From: Paludibaculum fermentans | GTDB taxonomy: Bacteria; Acidobacteriota; Terriglobia; Bryobacterales; Bryobacteraceae | Length of the DNA: 64,000 nt | Assembly: GCF_015277775.1 (NCBI RefSeq) | Contig: NZ_CP063849.1 | Span: 8,881,501 to 8,945,500, forward strand | Reading direction: 5' to 3' | Shown: one piece after another, positions 31,222 to 41,107 of the stretch | Layout: each line of letters starts with the position of its first letter | Numbering within the stretch: position 1 is the first letter of the stretch | The notes under the pieces: generated by a model | Database searches by the model: none | Told to the model about the DNA's origin: nothing | Seen by the model: only the letters and a program-made list of their open reading frames with translations | Position numbers and translations under genes: made by a program

Positions 31222-32484
31222 TCAGCGGCCGTTGAATTCCTTCACCGCGTCCAGCATGGCCACCAGGTTCTTCACTGGGGTACCCGCCTGCACGTTGTGG
31301 ATCGAATCGAACACGAACCCGCCGCCGGTGGAGAAGATCTCGCAGCGCCGCAGCACTTCGGCGCGCACCTGATCCGGCGTCCCGAAGGGCAGCGTCTTCT
31401 GCGTATCCACGCCACCGCCCCAGAACACCAGGCGGTCGCCATACTTCGCCTTCAGCGTCTCCGGATCCATCCCCACGGCCGAGCACTGCACCGGGTTGAT
31501 GATGTCGAAGCCCGCGTCGATGAAGGAATCGAAGAACTTCTCCACGCTGCCGCAGGAGTGCTTGAAGCACTTCCAGCCGGTGTTCTTGTGCACCCAGTCG
31601 TTCACGGCCTTGTAGTAGGGGAACCAGAGTTCGCGGAGGGTCCGGACGGAGCAGAACTGCGACGTTTGCGTGCCGAAATCGGTCCCGCACAGGAACACGG
31701 CATCCACCGAGTCGCCGATGCGGGCATGCACCCGCTCCAGGTTCCGGATGCCGTTCTCGCACTGGTACGCGAAGATTTTGTGGACGTAGTCCTTGCGGCT
31801 GCTGGTGGACATGTACCACTCGGCCACGTCGCGGATCCCCTTTGGATTCTTCAGGAACGGAGCCGGCACCAGCGCGATGTCGCCGAACGCCGTCCCGCCG
31901 AAGGTCGCCAGGATGCCCTTGCCGGTCTGCTGCGCCGCCGTGACGCTGGCGCTGACGTGATCCAGGTCCGCTTCCGATAGCGGAGTGAACTCCTCCAGGT
32001 TGTCCTGGATATTCAGCAAGTCCTCATCGAACGGTGGCTGCCGCACGATGGTGTCGAAGAACGCGCTGCCCAGCGGCATGCGCCCGCTGGGGGCGGCGGT
32101 CTCATCGCCTTCCGGATACACCAGGATGTCGCCGTTCGCCTCGGTGCGCCAACGGAACTCAGTGGAGACCAGCACCGGCAGGCCGCGGAAGTCCCACTCT
32201 TTCCATTCGCTGTTCGCGAACCCGAACATTGTGTTGCGGGGAAACACTCCGGTGACGTCCAGGCCCATCGCCTCGCTCAGGTCCGGTTCCACCAATCCGA
32301 GCATCTGGTAGGGCTCATGCACCTTCACCGGACGCTTCTCCAGGCCGTAGAAATCCCGCAACGCAGCCACGCACGAGACGTGGACCCCGGTCACCGCGCT
32401 CCCGCCAAAGTCGATCGGGATCCGGTCCGGCTGGCGGTGCGCCAACGCGTCCCGGAGCCTCTGGCGGCTGGTAGTGGGTGCCAT
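31222..32484 (-). CDS. Uroporphyrinogen decarboxylase-fold protein, probable methyltransferase
   Basis: 420 residues with the URO-D/MtaA TIM-barrel fold: QRLRDALAHRQPDRIPIDFG near the N-terminus, DVTGVFPRNTMFGFANSEWKE, the central HARIGDSVDAVFLCGTDFGTQ, and ELWFPYYKAVNDWVHKNTGW. The motif KCFKHSCGSVEKFFDSFIDA, with a later Cys in NPVQCSAVGMDPETLKAK, gives the His-x-Cys plus Cys zinc set typical of corrinoid/CoM methyltransferases rather than of haem-pathway HemE. I therefore favour methyl transfer, possibly demethylating a methoxylated or methylated compound. No corrinoid protein gene lies next to it. It is divergent from the sulfatase. Confidence 0.85.
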   Translation of the reverse strand: MAPTTSRQRLRDALAHRQPDRIPIDFGGSAVTGVHVSCVAALRDFYGLEKRPVKVHEPYQMLGLVEPDLSEAMGLDVTGVFPRNTMFGFANSEWKEWDFRGLPVLVSTEFRWRTEANGDILVYPEGDETAAPSGRMPLGSAFFDTIVRQPPFDEDLLNIQDNLEEFTPLSEADLDHVSASVTAAQQTGKGILATFGGTAFGDIALVPAPFLKNPKGIRDVAEWYMSTSSRKDYVHKIFAYQCENGIRNLERVHARIGDSVDAVFLCGTDFGTQTSQFCSVRTLRELWFPYYKAVNDWVHKNTGWKCFKHSCGSVEKFFDSFIDAGFDIINPVQCSAVGMDPETLKAKYGDRLVFWGGGVDTQKTLPFGTPDQVRAEVLRRCEIFSTGGGFVFDSIHNVQAGTPVKNLVAMLDAVKEFNGR

Positions 32485-32579
32485 GCTTACGATTCCTTCC
32501 CTGGAGCCTGTCTATTCATACTTCAGGATCAATCTATCTGAATGGGTCAGGCCAGTCAATGAAATGCATAATGGATCCT

Positions 32580-34001
32580 ATGCAAAGGCGTTCGTTCCTT
32601 GCCGCGGCGGCTGCCGGTCTGCTGCCTGCCGCCGGCAAACCTAAACCCAATATTGTCCTGATCCTGGCCGACGATCTCGGCTGGTCGGACATCGGCTGTT
32701 ACGGCAACAAGGACATCGCCACCCCCCATCTCGACCGGTTGGCCACGCAGGGCGCGCGGTTTACGCAGGCCTACGCCGCCTGCCCGGTTTGCTCGCCGAC
32801 CCGCGCCAGCATCATGACGGGCCGATACCCGGTCCGTACCGGAGTCACCGACTGGATTCCCGGCCGCAAACCCGATCCGAAAAGCCCAATCACCACGCCG
32901 CTCACCGCCAGGCAGCTGAGTCTGAATGAGCGCACCATCGCCGAATGCCTCAAGCCCGCCGGCTACCGCAGTGCCAGCATCGGCAAGTGGCATCTCGGCG
33001 GCGAGGGCTTCCTGCCGACGGACCAGGGCTTCGACATCAATATCGGCGGCAGTCACATCGGCAGCCCGCCGCCTTCCGGCAAGCTCGGGTCCAGTTACTT
33101 TGGTCCCTTCGAACTGCCCAATCTCAAAGCCGGCCCGGGCGAATCCCTCACGGAAAAGCTCACCGACGCGGCCACCTCTTTCATCGCCCAGCAGAAGTCG
33201 AATCCTTACTTCGTTTATCTGTCCCACTACACGGTGCACATCCCGCTGCAGGCCCGCGAGGAGGACATTGACCGCTACCGCGCCCGCGCCAACGGCCGCT
33301 ACAACCCGGTCTATGCCGCCATGCGCGAGAGCATGGACCAGAGCGTCGGCCGCGTCATGGAAGCCGTCGAGAAGAGCGGAGCCGCTGACAATACGCTGCT
33401 CATGTTCTTCGCCGACAACGGCGGGCTGCGGTATGAGGGGAAGAGCCCGTCCGCGGTCACCGACAACGCACCGCTGCGGGCAGGGAAGGGGCATCTGTAT
33501 GAAGGCGGAATTCGGGAACCGCTGATCATCCGCTATCCCGGAGTGGTGAAGGCCGGCACGGTGATCGACACGCCGGTCTGCAGCGTCGACTTCCTGCCCA
33601 CCTTCGCCGAAATGGCGGGGCAGAAAGCCGCCGACGTGGACGGAGTCAGCCTCCTGCCCCTGCTGCACGGCGGGCAACTGAGACCGCGGCCCCTGTTCTG
33701 GCACTACCCGCACTACTCCAACCAGGGCGGGGCGCCCGGCAGCGCGATCAGGGAAGGGGACTGGAAACTCATTGAGTTCCATGCCGATGGCCGCCGCGAG
33801 CTCTTCAACCTGGCCGAGGATCCAGGTGAACACAGGAATCTGATCCGCAGCCAGGCGAAGGTGGCGGATCGACTGCAGGCCAAGCTGAACCGGTGGCGTG
33901 AATCGACGAATGCCGTTATGCCGGCCAGGAACCCCAATGCCGACCCGGCGTGGCCCGGATTCCAACTGTCGGGCGAGGAGAAGCCCACGCCGCCGCAATA
34001 G
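32580..34001 (+). CDS. Exported arylsulfatase-type sulfatase
   Basis: 473 residues from the ATG at 32580 (an ATG at 32571 adds three residues). A twin-arginine-like leader ([18 protein letters not shown]) precedes the sulfatase N-terminal domain. Family features are [20 protein letters not shown] (Asp31 and Asp32 metal ligands), [20 protein letters not shown] with the formylglycine precursor Cys71, [41 protein letters not shown] and the C-terminal [12 protein letters not shown]. It needs a formylglycine-generating enzyme, which is not in this window. It probably removes sulfate from an exported polysaccharide or aromatic sulfate. Confidence 0.92.
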   Translation: MQRRSFLAAAAAGLLPAAGKPKPNIVLILADDLGWSDIGCYGNKDIATPHLDRLATQGARFTQAYAACPVCSPTRASIMTGRYPVRTGVTDWIPGRKPDPKSPITTPLTARQLSLNERTIAECLKPAGYRSASIGKWHLGGEGFLPTDQGFDINIGGSHIGSPPPSGKLGSSYFGPFELPNLKAGPGESLTEKLTDAATSFIAQQKSNPYFVYLSHYTVHIPLQAREEDIDRYRARANGRYNPVYAAMRESMDQSVGRVMEAVEKSGAADNTLLMFFADNGGLRYEGKSPSAVTDNAPLRAGKGHLYEGGIREPLIIRYPGVVKAGTVIDTPVCSVDFLPTFAEMAGQKAADVDGVSLLPLLHGGQLRPRPLFWHYPHYSNQGGAPGSAIREGDWKLIEFHADGRRELFNLAEDPGEHRNLIRSQAKVADRLQAKLNRWRESTNAVMPARNPNADPAWPGFQLSGEEKPTPPQ

Positions 34002-34078
34002 CCTCTCGTTTCCAACCGGGGCCCAAGCGGGGCCGCCCCGATGCCCGGGTGTTATCCTGGTACTTGGTACCCGCCCGC

Positions 34079-34432
34079 ATGGAAATCTTCAAGGATTTCA
34101 CCTTCGAAGCAGCTCACCGACTGCCCAACCTGCCGCCCGAGCACAAATGTTCGCGCTTGCATGGGCATTCTTTTCACGTCCGCATCTGTGTCCAGGGCGC
34201 GCCAGACCCCATCCTGGGCTGGGTGATGGACTTCTCCGACATCAAAGCCATCTTCAAGCCCATCCTCCTGCAACTCGATCACTACTATCTCAACGACATC
34301 CCCGGCCTCGAAAATCCCACCAGCGAGGTCATTTCCATGTGGATTTGGAACAAATTAAAGCCGCTATTGCCCGCCCTCTGCCGTGTCGAAGTTCGAGAGA
34401 CATGCACCGCCGGCTGCTCCTACGCGGGCTGA
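34079..34432 (+). CDS. queD: 6-pyruvoyl-tetrahydropterin synthase/QueD-family protein
   Basis: 117 residues from the ATG at 34079. Zinc ligands His13 (EAAHRLP), His28 and His30 (LHGHSF) and the active-site Cys24 (KCSRLHGH) are in place, followed by [40 protein letters not shown] and the C-terminal [15 protein letters not shown]. In bacteria this fold makes 6-carboxy-tetrahydropterin for queuosine, or pterins. The other queuosine genes are absent from the window, so the exact product is not certain. It is the last plus-strand gene before a promoter region for the SagB-like gene. The ORF extends upstream but the family starts here. Confidence 0.9.
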   Translation: MEIFKDFTFEAAHRLPNLPPEHKCSRLHGHSFHVRICVQGAPDPILGWVMDFSDIKAIFKPILLQLDHYYLNDIPGLENPTSEVISMWIWNKLKPLLPALCRVEVRETCTAGCSYAG

Positions 34433-34492
34433 TGGATTCCTCCACAATCTGTAGATAGTTTGTATTTTCTTTGTAAACGAGACAAAAGACTC

Positions 34493-34521
34493 TTGAAGTA
34501 TTTTTTCCCGCTTGCTAGCAT
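34493..34521 (+). promoter_or_regulatory. Sigma70-type promoter before the SagB-like gene
   Basis: TTGAAG at 34493-34498, a 17-bp spacer with a T-run, and TAGCAT at 34516-34521. The region is markedly AT-rich compared with its surroundings. Transcription would begin near 34528, only a few bases before the ATG at 34534, so the message would be almost leaderless; there is no Shine-Dalgarno upstream. By eye only. Confidence 0.5.
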
Positions 34522-34533
34522 GAGTAAAAATTC

Positions 34534-35208
34534 ATGAAGCGGCCTCCCCTGATTGCAAACGATTCGCAAGTGATGCCACCCCCGACAGCTCCCGTGCGTG
34601 AGCCCACGGCGGACTCCATCGTGCTGCCGGTGCCGCCGGCTCTGCCCGACGGGCCGACGCTGGATCACTGCCTCCGCAATCGGCGTTCTTCGCGCAGCTT
34701 CCTGCCGGATTCGCTCACGCTTGCTGAAACCAGCCGGCTCCTGTGGGCCGCGCAGGGCTACACCGGGCTGGGCGGGCTCCGCACCGCACCCTCCGCCGGA
34801 GCCTTCTACCCCGTCCGCTCTTATCTCCTGGCCGCCTCCGTGAAGGGGCTCGCGGCCGGCTTCTACGGTTTCGACACCGATGCCGGCAGCCTTCGCCTGC
34901 TTCGCAAGGGAGAACGGCGCAAGTCCCTGGCCCGCGCCGTCGCCGGCCAGACCTGTGTCGAGGAGTGCGCTGTCGCCCTGCTGCTCACCGGTTGGTACAA
35001 GCGGGCCGCCAGGGAGTTCGGTGACGCTGCCCCCCGCCTGGCTGCCATGGAGTGCGGACACATCGGCCAGAACTTCTGCCTGCAGGCGACGGCCCTCGGC
35101 TTGGGGGCGATCGGCCTGGGCCGCCTGGATCCCGAAGCCGTACGCCTGCTGCTCCGTCTACCCGAGGACGAGGAGCCGCTATATCTCCTACTCGCGGGCC
35201 GTGTCTAG
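34534..35208 (+). CDS. SagB/ThcOx-family nitroreductase-like oxidoreductase
   Basis: 224 residues, soluble. A nitroreductase-fold flavoprotein of the SagB/ThcOx subgroup: LDHCLRNRRSSRSFLPDSLT (FMN phosphate region), LLWAAQGYTGLGGLRTAPSA, AGAFYPVRSYLLAASVKGLA, GFYGFDTDAGSLRLLRKGE, then MECGHIGQNFCLQATALGLG and LLLRLPEDEEPLYLLLAGRV. Relatives dehydrogenate azolines in azole-containing peptides, but the cyclodehydratase partner genes and any precursor peptide are missing here, so a different small-molecule role is equally possible. Convergent with the AAA ATPase gene, with 10 bp between stops. Confidence 0.85.
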   Translation: MKRPPLIANDSQVMPPPTAPVREPTADSIVLPVPPALPDGPTLDHCLRNRRSSRSFLPDSLTLAETSRLLWAAQGYTGLGGLRTAPSAGAFYPVRSYLLAASVKGLAAGFYGFDTDAGSLRLLRKGERRKSLARAVAGQTCVEECAVALLLTGWYKRAAREFGDAAPRLAAMECGHIGQNFCLQATALGLGAIGLGRLDPEAVRLLLRLPEDEEPLYLLLAGRV

Positions 35209-35218
35209 CGGCTCGCCC

Positions 35219-36871
35219 TCAGCGTTCCGCGCCCTTCGCCGGCGTTGCCTTGATGGCGCGCTCAAAGGCCCATGCCCGGATGTGGTTGATCTGTTCGCGC
35301 ATGGTGCGGGACAGGGGCACTGAGCGGGCCGCCAGCGTGAGCAGGTCCTTCGGATTCACGGTCGTGTCCGAGAGCTTCGCTTTCGTGATGGCGCTGATGA
35401 CGCACTGCTCCACTTCGGCGCCCGTCCAGCCCTTGGTGAATTCCATGAGCTGCGGAAGGTTCAGCGTGTCGGGATCATAGCCGCGGCGTGACAGGTGAAT
35501 GCGGAAGATCTCGGTGCGCTCCTCTTCGGTGGGCAGGTCGACGAAGAACACCTCGTCAAAGCGGCCTTTGCGGATCATCTCGGCGGGCAGCAGGTCGATC
35601 CGGTTGGCGGTGGCGGCCACGAACAGGCCGGGCGTCTTTTCCTGCATCCAGGTGAGGAAGAAAGCGAAGATGCGGCCCTGTTCGCCGCTGGATTCGTTGG
35701 CGGTGACGGCCATCTCGATCTCGTCGAACCAGAGCACCGCCGGCGCGATGTCCTCCATTTGATGGCACGCATCGGCGAACGCAGTTTCGGGTTTGCCATG
35801 ACGGCCGGAGAAGACCTCGACCATATCCATGCGGTACAGGGGCAGTTGGAAATGGGCCGAGATCGCCTTGACGCAGAGGCTCTTGCCGCAGCCCGGAATG
35901 CCCATCATGAGCACGCCTTTGGGCACGATCTCCTTGCTGAGCGAATCACGCAGATCGAAGAGCTTGCGGCGTTCGAGCAGCCATTTCTTCATGTTCTCAA
36001 GTCCGCCGACCGCATCCATGGTGGTCGGGGTGGAGATGAACTCGAGTACACCGCCGCGGCTGACGAGCAGGCGCTTTTCTTCCAGAAGGGCGGGCCGGGA
36101 TTCCTCCGATAGCGGCGTTCCGCCCGCTGTCGCGCGGCGCAGGGTGTAGCGGATCTCTTCGAGAGTGAGGCCGAGGAGGGCGGGCGCGAGCCCTGCGATC
36201 ACTTCGCTGGATGGCGGCTGGGCGTGCCCGCTCGTTTCATCGCGGACGAAGGCGGTGATTTCCGCGATGTCGGGTGTGCGGAGTTCGACGTAAGCGAGCG
36301 AGCGCTCGAGCTCCTCCGGGACGTCGTGGATGGGGGAGGTGATGACGATGAATTTATTGCGGTCGGTGCAGGTGGCGTACAGGTCGCGCAGGTGGCGCCG
36401 CACGAGCGCCGACTCGCGCATGGCCTCGTGGAAATCCTTGAGGTGGTAGAGGCCGGGCTCGGGGGTGGCGGCGATGAAGGCGAGGACGCCCGTTGCGGAC
36501 TCCGTACCTGGCTGCGCGGTGGCGTCTCCGGCGCGCCTGAGGCCATCGGTGAGGCTCCACGACCAGACCGGGATAGCGCTGTCGCGGCCCTCCACGGGTA
36601 TCGCCGGCGAGAGCTCCGCCAGGATTCTGGCGACCCGTTCTTCCTCCGTCGTGCGGACGTAAGTGAGGGGCCGGCCGGAGAGGAAAAGCTCGCGGAGGGT
36701 TCTGACGGCGCGGCTGGCCTGTGCCGCGGCCGAGGAGGCTTCTGGAACGTTCACGAGTATTAGACGCGCGAGGCGGTCAAAAGGACGGGCCGGCGGTTCG
36801 GGAATGGTGGTTTCGGACAGGGCGGTACTCAGAAAGACGCCGTCCCCGCGTCCGGTTATGATCCAATACAA
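35219..36871 (-). CDS. Ycf46-like AAA ATPase
   Basis: Up to 550 residues. N-terminal region (about 31-250) of the Ycf46 type, with RTTEEERVARILAEL, then a single AAA module: Walker A GIPGCGKS (324-331), Walker B VLWFDEIE (379-386), sensor ATANR followed by LLPAEMIRKGRFDEVFFVDL, and an arginine-finger and lid region MEFTKGWTGAEVEQCVISAI. Ycf46 proteins in cyanobacteria are linked to inorganic-carbon responses; the target here is unknown. The start is uncertain: the longest frame begins with TTG at 36871, only five bases from the divergent GH99-like start. A GTG start at residue 40 is possible but would remove sequence that looks conserved. Confidence 0.83.
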   Translation of the reverse strand: MYWIITGRGDGVFLSTALSETTIPEPPARPFDRLARLILVNVPEASSAAAQASRAVRTLRELFLSGRPLTYVRTTEEERVARILAELSPAIPVEGRDSAIPVWSWSLTDGLRRAGDATAQPGTESATGVLAFIAATPEPGLYHLKDFHEAMRESALVRRHLRDLYATCTDRNKFIVITSPIHDVPEELERSLAYVELRTPDIAEITAFVRDETSGHAQPPSSEVIAGLAPALLGLTLEEIRYTLRRATAGGTPLSEESRPALLEEKRLLVSRGGVLEFISTPTTMDAVGGLENMKKWLLERRKLFDLRDSLSKEIVPKGVLMMGIPGCGKSLCVKAISAHFQLPLYRMDMVEVFSGRHGKPETAFADACHQMEDIAPAVLWFDEIEMAVTANESSGEQGRIFAFFLTWMQEKTPGLFVAATANRIDLLPAEMIRKGRFDEVFFVDLPTEEERTEIFRIHLSRRGYDPDTLNLPQLMEFTKGWTGAEVEQCVISAITKAKLSDTTVNPKDLLTLAARSVPLSRTMREQINHIRAWAFERAIKATPAKGAER

Positions 36872-36876
36872 ACGAG

Positions 36877-38046
36877 ATGACTCGACGCGAGCTCCTAGCC
36901 ACGCCAGCCCTCCTGGTCCAGAATCCGCCCGCAGTGCCCGAATACCAGATCGGCGCCTACTACTTCCCTAATTATCACGTCGACCCTCGCAACGAACGCA
37001 CTCACGGCCGGGGCTGGACCGAATGGGAGCTCGTGAAACACGCTTTGCCCCGCTATGAGGGCCATCGCCAGCCGCGCAAGCCGCTGTGGGGCTATGAGGA
37101 CGAATCCAACCCCCGCGTCTTCGAGAAGAAGATCGACGCGGCCGCCAGCCACGGTTTGAACCACTTCATCTTCGACTACTACTGGTACAACGACGGACCC
37201 TACCTGAACCGCTGTCTCGATCGCGGCTACCTGGGCTCCGCCAACCATCAGAAGGTGAAGTTCGCGCTGATGTGGGCCAATCACGACTGGCTCGACATCC
37301 ACCCGGCCCGGGCCGGTGTTCGCGCTCCGCTGCTCTACCCCGGAGCCCTCACCCGTGACGCCTGGGATTGGATGACCGACAACATCGTCACCCGCTACTT
37401 TGCCCATCCCTCTTACTGGCGTCCCGGCGGCCTGCCCTATTTCTCGATCTACGAGCTCTACAAGTTCGTCGACTCCATGGGCGGCACGGAAGAGGCCGCG
37501 GCGGCGCTGCAGCAGTTGCGCAACAAGGCCGGCCGCATCCACATCAATGCGGTGGTCTGGGGCGTGAAGCTGCTGCCCAGCGAGACCACCATCACCAACC
37601 CCAATCAGATGCTCAAGCTGCTGGGCATTGACAGCGTGACCAGTTATGTCTGGATCCACCACTTCCCGCTGACCACCTTCCCGTCAGAGCCCTATGAACG
37701 CGCCGCCCAGTTCATGTACTCCTACTGGCGCAAGGCCGCGGCCGACTTCAACATTCCCTATCACCCCAACGTCACCATGGGGTGGGACGCCTCGCCGCGC
37801 ACCTGCCAGTCCGACACGTTTGAGGATCGCGGCTACCCGTTCATGCCGATGCTCAGCGGCAATACGCCGGAAGCGTTCCGCCGCGCGCTGCAGGAGTGCA
37901 AACGCTTCCTCGACAGTCAGCGGAACATGCTCAAGATTTTCAACATCAATGCGTGGAATGAATGGACCGAAGGCAGCTACCTCGAGCCTGATACCGAAAA
38001 CGGCCTGGGTTATCTCGAAGCCATCCGCGACACATTCTCGAGCTGA
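36877..38046 (+). CDS. WbsX/GH99-like protein
   Basis: 389 residues. A short twin-arginine-like N-terminus (TRRELLATPALL) precedes the WbsX/GH99-like barrel: YQIGAYYFPNYHVDPRNERT, HGRGWTEWELVKHALPRYEG, AASHGLNHFIFDYYWYNDGP, KFALMWANHDWLDIHPARAG, TRYFAHPSYWRPGGLPYFSI, MGWDASPRTCQSDTFEDRGY and INAWNEWTEGSYLEPDTENG. These segments are characteristic of proteins acting on mannose-type glycans; WbsX members occur in polysaccharide and O-antigen clusters and their reaction is unsettled. The 3' end overlaps the convergent RND permease gene by 37 bp. Confidence 0.88.
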   Translation: MTRRELLATPALLVQNPPAVPEYQIGAYYFPNYHVDPRNERTHGRGWTEWELVKHALPRYEGHRQPRKPLWGYEDESNPRVFEKKIDAAASHGLNHFIFDYYWYNDGPYLNRCLDRGYLGSANHQKVKFALMWANHDWLDIHPARAGVRAPLLYPGALTRDAWDWMTDNIVTRYFAHPSYWRPGGLPYFSIYELYKFVDSMGGTEEAAAALQQLRNKAGRIHINAVVWGVKLLPSETTITNPNQMLKLLGIDSVTSYVWIHHFPLTTFPSEPYERAAQFMYSYWRKAAADFNIPYHPNVTMGWDASPRTCQSDTFEDRGYPFMPMLSGNTPEAFRRALQECKRFLDSQRNMLKIFNINAWNEWTEGSYLEPDTENGLGYLEAIRDTFSS

Positions 38047-41000
38047 AGCGGCGTCTCGGGCCGCAGCCAGCGCTGGAACCGCTCCATGTAGAGGTAGATC
38101 ACCGGAGTGATGTACAGCGTCAGGAATTGCGACACAATCAGGCCGCCCACCACGGCCAGCCCCAGCGGCTGGCGGGCGTCGGCGCCTTCACCGTACTTCA
38201 ACGCGATCGGCAACGTGCCGAACAGGGCCGCCACCGTGGTCATCATGATGGGCCGGAAGCGCAGCTTGCAGCCCTCATAGATCGCCTCGTGCGCGGGCTT
38301 GCCTTCCACCCGCTGCGCCTCCAGGGCAAAGTCGATCATCATGATGGCGTTCTTCTTGACGACGCCGAACAACATGATCAAACCCACGAAGGCATACAGG
38401 TCGAGCTCTTTGTGGAAGAGCCGCAAGGTCACCAGCGCGCCAAAGACCGCCGAAGGCAGGCCCGACAGAATCGTGATGGGGTGGATGAAGCTCTCATACA
38501 GGATCCCCAGTACGATGTAGATCACCAGGATCGCCACGATCAGCAGCACTGAGAGCCCCTGGAACGACTCCTGGAACTCCTTCACCGTGCCCTGGAAGTT
38601 CACGCCGATCGTGGCCGGCATGCGCAGTTCGCGCACCGCAGACATCACCGCATCGGCCGCCTCACCCAGCGAGTAGCCGGGCTTCAGGTTGAAGGCCACG
38701 GTCACGGCAGGCAACTGCCCGAAGTGATTCACGCTGAGCGGACCCACGGTCCTGTGCCGCTTCACCAGCGAGTCCAGCGGGACCAGCTTGCTCTGCGACG
38801 AGCGCACGTAGAGCTTCTCCAGCGACTCCGGATTCTTCTGGAAGTTCTGGTCCACCTCCAGGATCACCGAGTACTCGTTGGCCGGCGTGTAGATGGTCGA
38901 GATCTGCCGGTTGCCATAGGCGCTGTAGAGCGCGTCCTGGATCTGCTGCGGCGTGACGCCCATCGACACCGCGCGGTCGCGGTCGATCTCCACCATTACC
39001 TGCGGGCTGGCGATCTGCAGGTCGGTATTGATGTCGACAAAGCCGGGCAGCGTCCGCATTTTCGTCATTAGCGGCTCCACCCAGTCGTACATCTCCTTCA
39101 GATTGGAGCTCTGCATGGTCATCTGGTAGGCGCTGGTCGAAAACTGCCCGCTCACCGTAATGGGCGGCGGATTCTGCAGGAAGGTCATGATGCCCGGCAC
39201 CTCCGCCAATTGCGGCCGCAGCGAGGCCATTACGTCGTCCACGCTGCGATTCCGCTGGTCGCGGTCCTTCATCCGGACGAAGACGAAGCCCTGGTTGCCC
39301 GGCATCGCCACGGCGATGGCGCCTTCCACCGCCGGATCCTTCTGGATGATGCTCGCCACGGCCAGTTGGTGGTTCGCCATCGACTCGTACGAGATGTCCT
39401 GTCCGGCGCGGGTCACGCCAAACATGAAGCCGCTGTCCTGGCTGGGGATGAAACCGGTGGGCATGGTGATGAACAGGTAGACTGTTCCGCCCAACAGCGC
39501 AAACGACATCAGGATCGTGATGAACTGGTGCCGCAGCACGCCGCGCAGGGTCACATCGTACGCCCAGGCCAGCCCGTTGAAGCCGCGCTCCAGCGCCATG
39601 TAGGTGCGGCCGTGTTTCGCGCCGTGGTCGAACTTCAGGAACCGGCTGCCCAGCATCGGCGTGAAGCTCAGCGAGACGAAGCCGGAGATGAGAATCGCCA
39701 CCGTGATGGTCACCGCAAACTCGTGCAGCAGCCGGCCCACAATGCCGCCCATGAACAGCACTGGGATGAACACCGCTACCAGCGAGACGGTCATCGAGAC
39801 GATGGTGAACCCGATCTCCTTCGAGGCCAGCAGCGCCGCCTCCATGCGCGGATGGCCCATCTCCATGTAGCGCACGATGTTCTCGAGCATCACGATGGCG
39901 TCGTCCACCACAAAGCCCACTGAGAGCGTCAAGGCCATCAGCGAAAGGTTATTCAGGCTGTAGCCCAGCAGGTACATCACGGCGAACGTGCCCACAATCG
40001 ACAGCGGCACCGCCACGCCGGGAATCATCGTCGCCGAGAGATTCCTCAGGAACAGCGAGATCACCAGGATCACCAGGCACACCGTCAGGACCAGCGTGAA
40101 CTCCACATCCCGGATCGAGCCCCGGATCGACTGCGACGCGTCGAAGGCGATCTGCAACTCCACTGAGGCCGGCAGCTCGCGGCGGAACTGCGGCAGCAGC
40201 GCCAGGATGTTGTCCACCACCTCTACCGTGTTCGTGCCCGGCTGCCGCTGCACGGCCAGGGTCAAGCCGCGCTTGCCCTTGAACCACGCCGCCGCCTTGT
40301 CGTTCTCCACTGTATCCAGGACGTTGCCGAGCTCCGACAAGCGCACCGGCTGCCCATTGCGCCAGGCCACCACCAGCGGCCGGAACTGGTCGGCGCTGGT
40401 CAACTGGCCGTTCGACTGCACCGTGAACGCCTGCCGGGAACCGTACAACTTGCCCGTCGGCAGGTTCACGTTATTCTTCTGGATCGCGCTGGCCACCTCA
40501 TCGATCCCGATGCCGCGCGCCGACATCGCATCCGGATTCACCTGCACGCGCACGGCATACTTCTGCGAGCCGTAAACCGTCACGCGTGACACGCCGCTCG
40601 CCATCGAAATGCGCTGCGCCAGCAGCGTCTCGGCATACTCGTCCACCGTGTACAGCGGCAAGGTGTCCGAAGTGAGCGACAGGAACAGCACCGGCTGCTC
40701 CGCCGGATTCACCTTCTGATAGGAAGGCGGCCGCGGCATGTTGGGCGGCAACTGCCCGCCCGCTTTCGCGATAGCCGACTGGATGTCCTGCGCGGCGGAA
40801 TCGATGTCCCGCTTCAGTTCGAACTGTACGGTGATCGACGTCGAGCTCTGGCTGTTGGTCGAGTTCATCGACTTCACGCCGGCAATGGTCGAGAACTCCC
40901 GCTCCAGCGGAGTGGCCACCGCGGAGGCCATGGTCTCCGGATCGGCGCCTGGCAGCGCGGCTTGGACCTGAATCGTCGGGTAGTCCACACTCGGCAGTGC

Positions 41001-41105
41001 CGCCACCGGCAGGGCCCGGAAGCCCACGACGCCAAACAGGATAATGGCGAAGGTGACCAGCGCGGTCATCACCGGCCGGTCGATGAAGATCTTGGATACG
41101 TGCAT
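38010..41105 (-). CDS. RND efflux permease, HAE1/MdtB-type
   Basis: 1031 residues with the typical twelve membrane segments in two halves: a first segment at about 9-30 after the amphipathic VSKIFIDRPVMTAL, two large periplasmic loops (about 35-330 and 555-860), and the clusters VCLVILVISLFLRNLSATMI and ALTLSVGFVVDDAIVMLENI. The early GADPETMASAVATPLEREF and the DD pair in TM4 (proton relay) are as expected for the hydrophobe/amphiphile efflux family. Export of drugs, detergents or metabolites with an outer-membrane TolC-like protein is inferred; that channel is not encoded here. It follows the adaptor gene by two bases. Confidence 0.95.
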   Translation of the reverse strand: MHVSKIFIDRPVMTALVTFAIILFGVVGFRALPVAALPSVDYPTIQVQAALPGADPETMASAVATPLEREFSTIAGVKSMNSTNSQSSTSITVQFELKRDIDSAAQDIQSAIAKAGGQLPPNMPRPPSYQKVNPAEQPVLFLSLTSDTLPLYTVDEYAETLLAQRISMASGVSRVTVYGSQKYAVRVQVNPDAMSARGIGIDEVASAIQKNNVNLPTGKLYGSRQAFTVQSNGQLTSADQFRPLVVAWRNGQPVRLSELGNVLDTVENDKAAAWFKGKRGLTLAVQRQPGTNTVEVVDNILALLPQFRRELPASVELQIAFDASQSIRGSIRDVEFTLVLTVCLVILVISLFLRNLSATMIPGVAVPLSIVGTFAVMYLLGYSLNNLSLMALTLSVGFVVDDAIVMLENIVRYMEMGHPRMEAALLASKEIGFTIVSMTVSLVAVFIPVLFMGGIVGRLLHEFAVTITVAILISGFVSLSFTPMLGSRFLKFDHGAKHGRTYMALERGFNGLAWAYDVTLRGVLRHQFITILMSFALLGGTVYLFITMPTGFIPSQDSGFMFGVTRAGQDISYESMANHQLAVASIIQKDPAVEGAIAVAMPGNQGFVFVRMKDRDQRNRSVDDVMASLRPQLAEVPGIMTFLQNPPPITVSGQFSTSAYQMTMQSSNLKEMYDWVEPLMTKMRTLPGFVDINTDLQIASPQVMVEIDRDRAVSMGVTPQQIQDALYSAYGNRQISTIYTPANEYSVILEVDQNFQKNPESLEKLYVRSSQSKLVPLDSLVKRHRTVGPLSVNHFGQLPAVTVAFNLKPGYSLGEAADAVMSAVRELRMPATIGVNFQGTVKEFQESFQGLSVLLIVAILVIYIVLGILYESFIHPITILSGLPSAVFGALVTLRLFHKELDLYAFVGLIMLFGVVKKNAIMMIDFALEAQRVEGKPAHEAIYEGCKLRFRPIMMTTVAALFGTLPIALKYGEGADARQPLGLAVVGGLIVSQFLTLYITPVIYLYMERFQRWLRPETPLQLENVSRMASR

Positions 41106-41107
41106 GG

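Noticed and set aside
34002-34078. Terminator hairpin after the sulfatase gene (CGGGG-CCG-CCCCG)
   Set aside because: Only a five-base stem and no following T-run; short GC dyads are frequent at this GC content.
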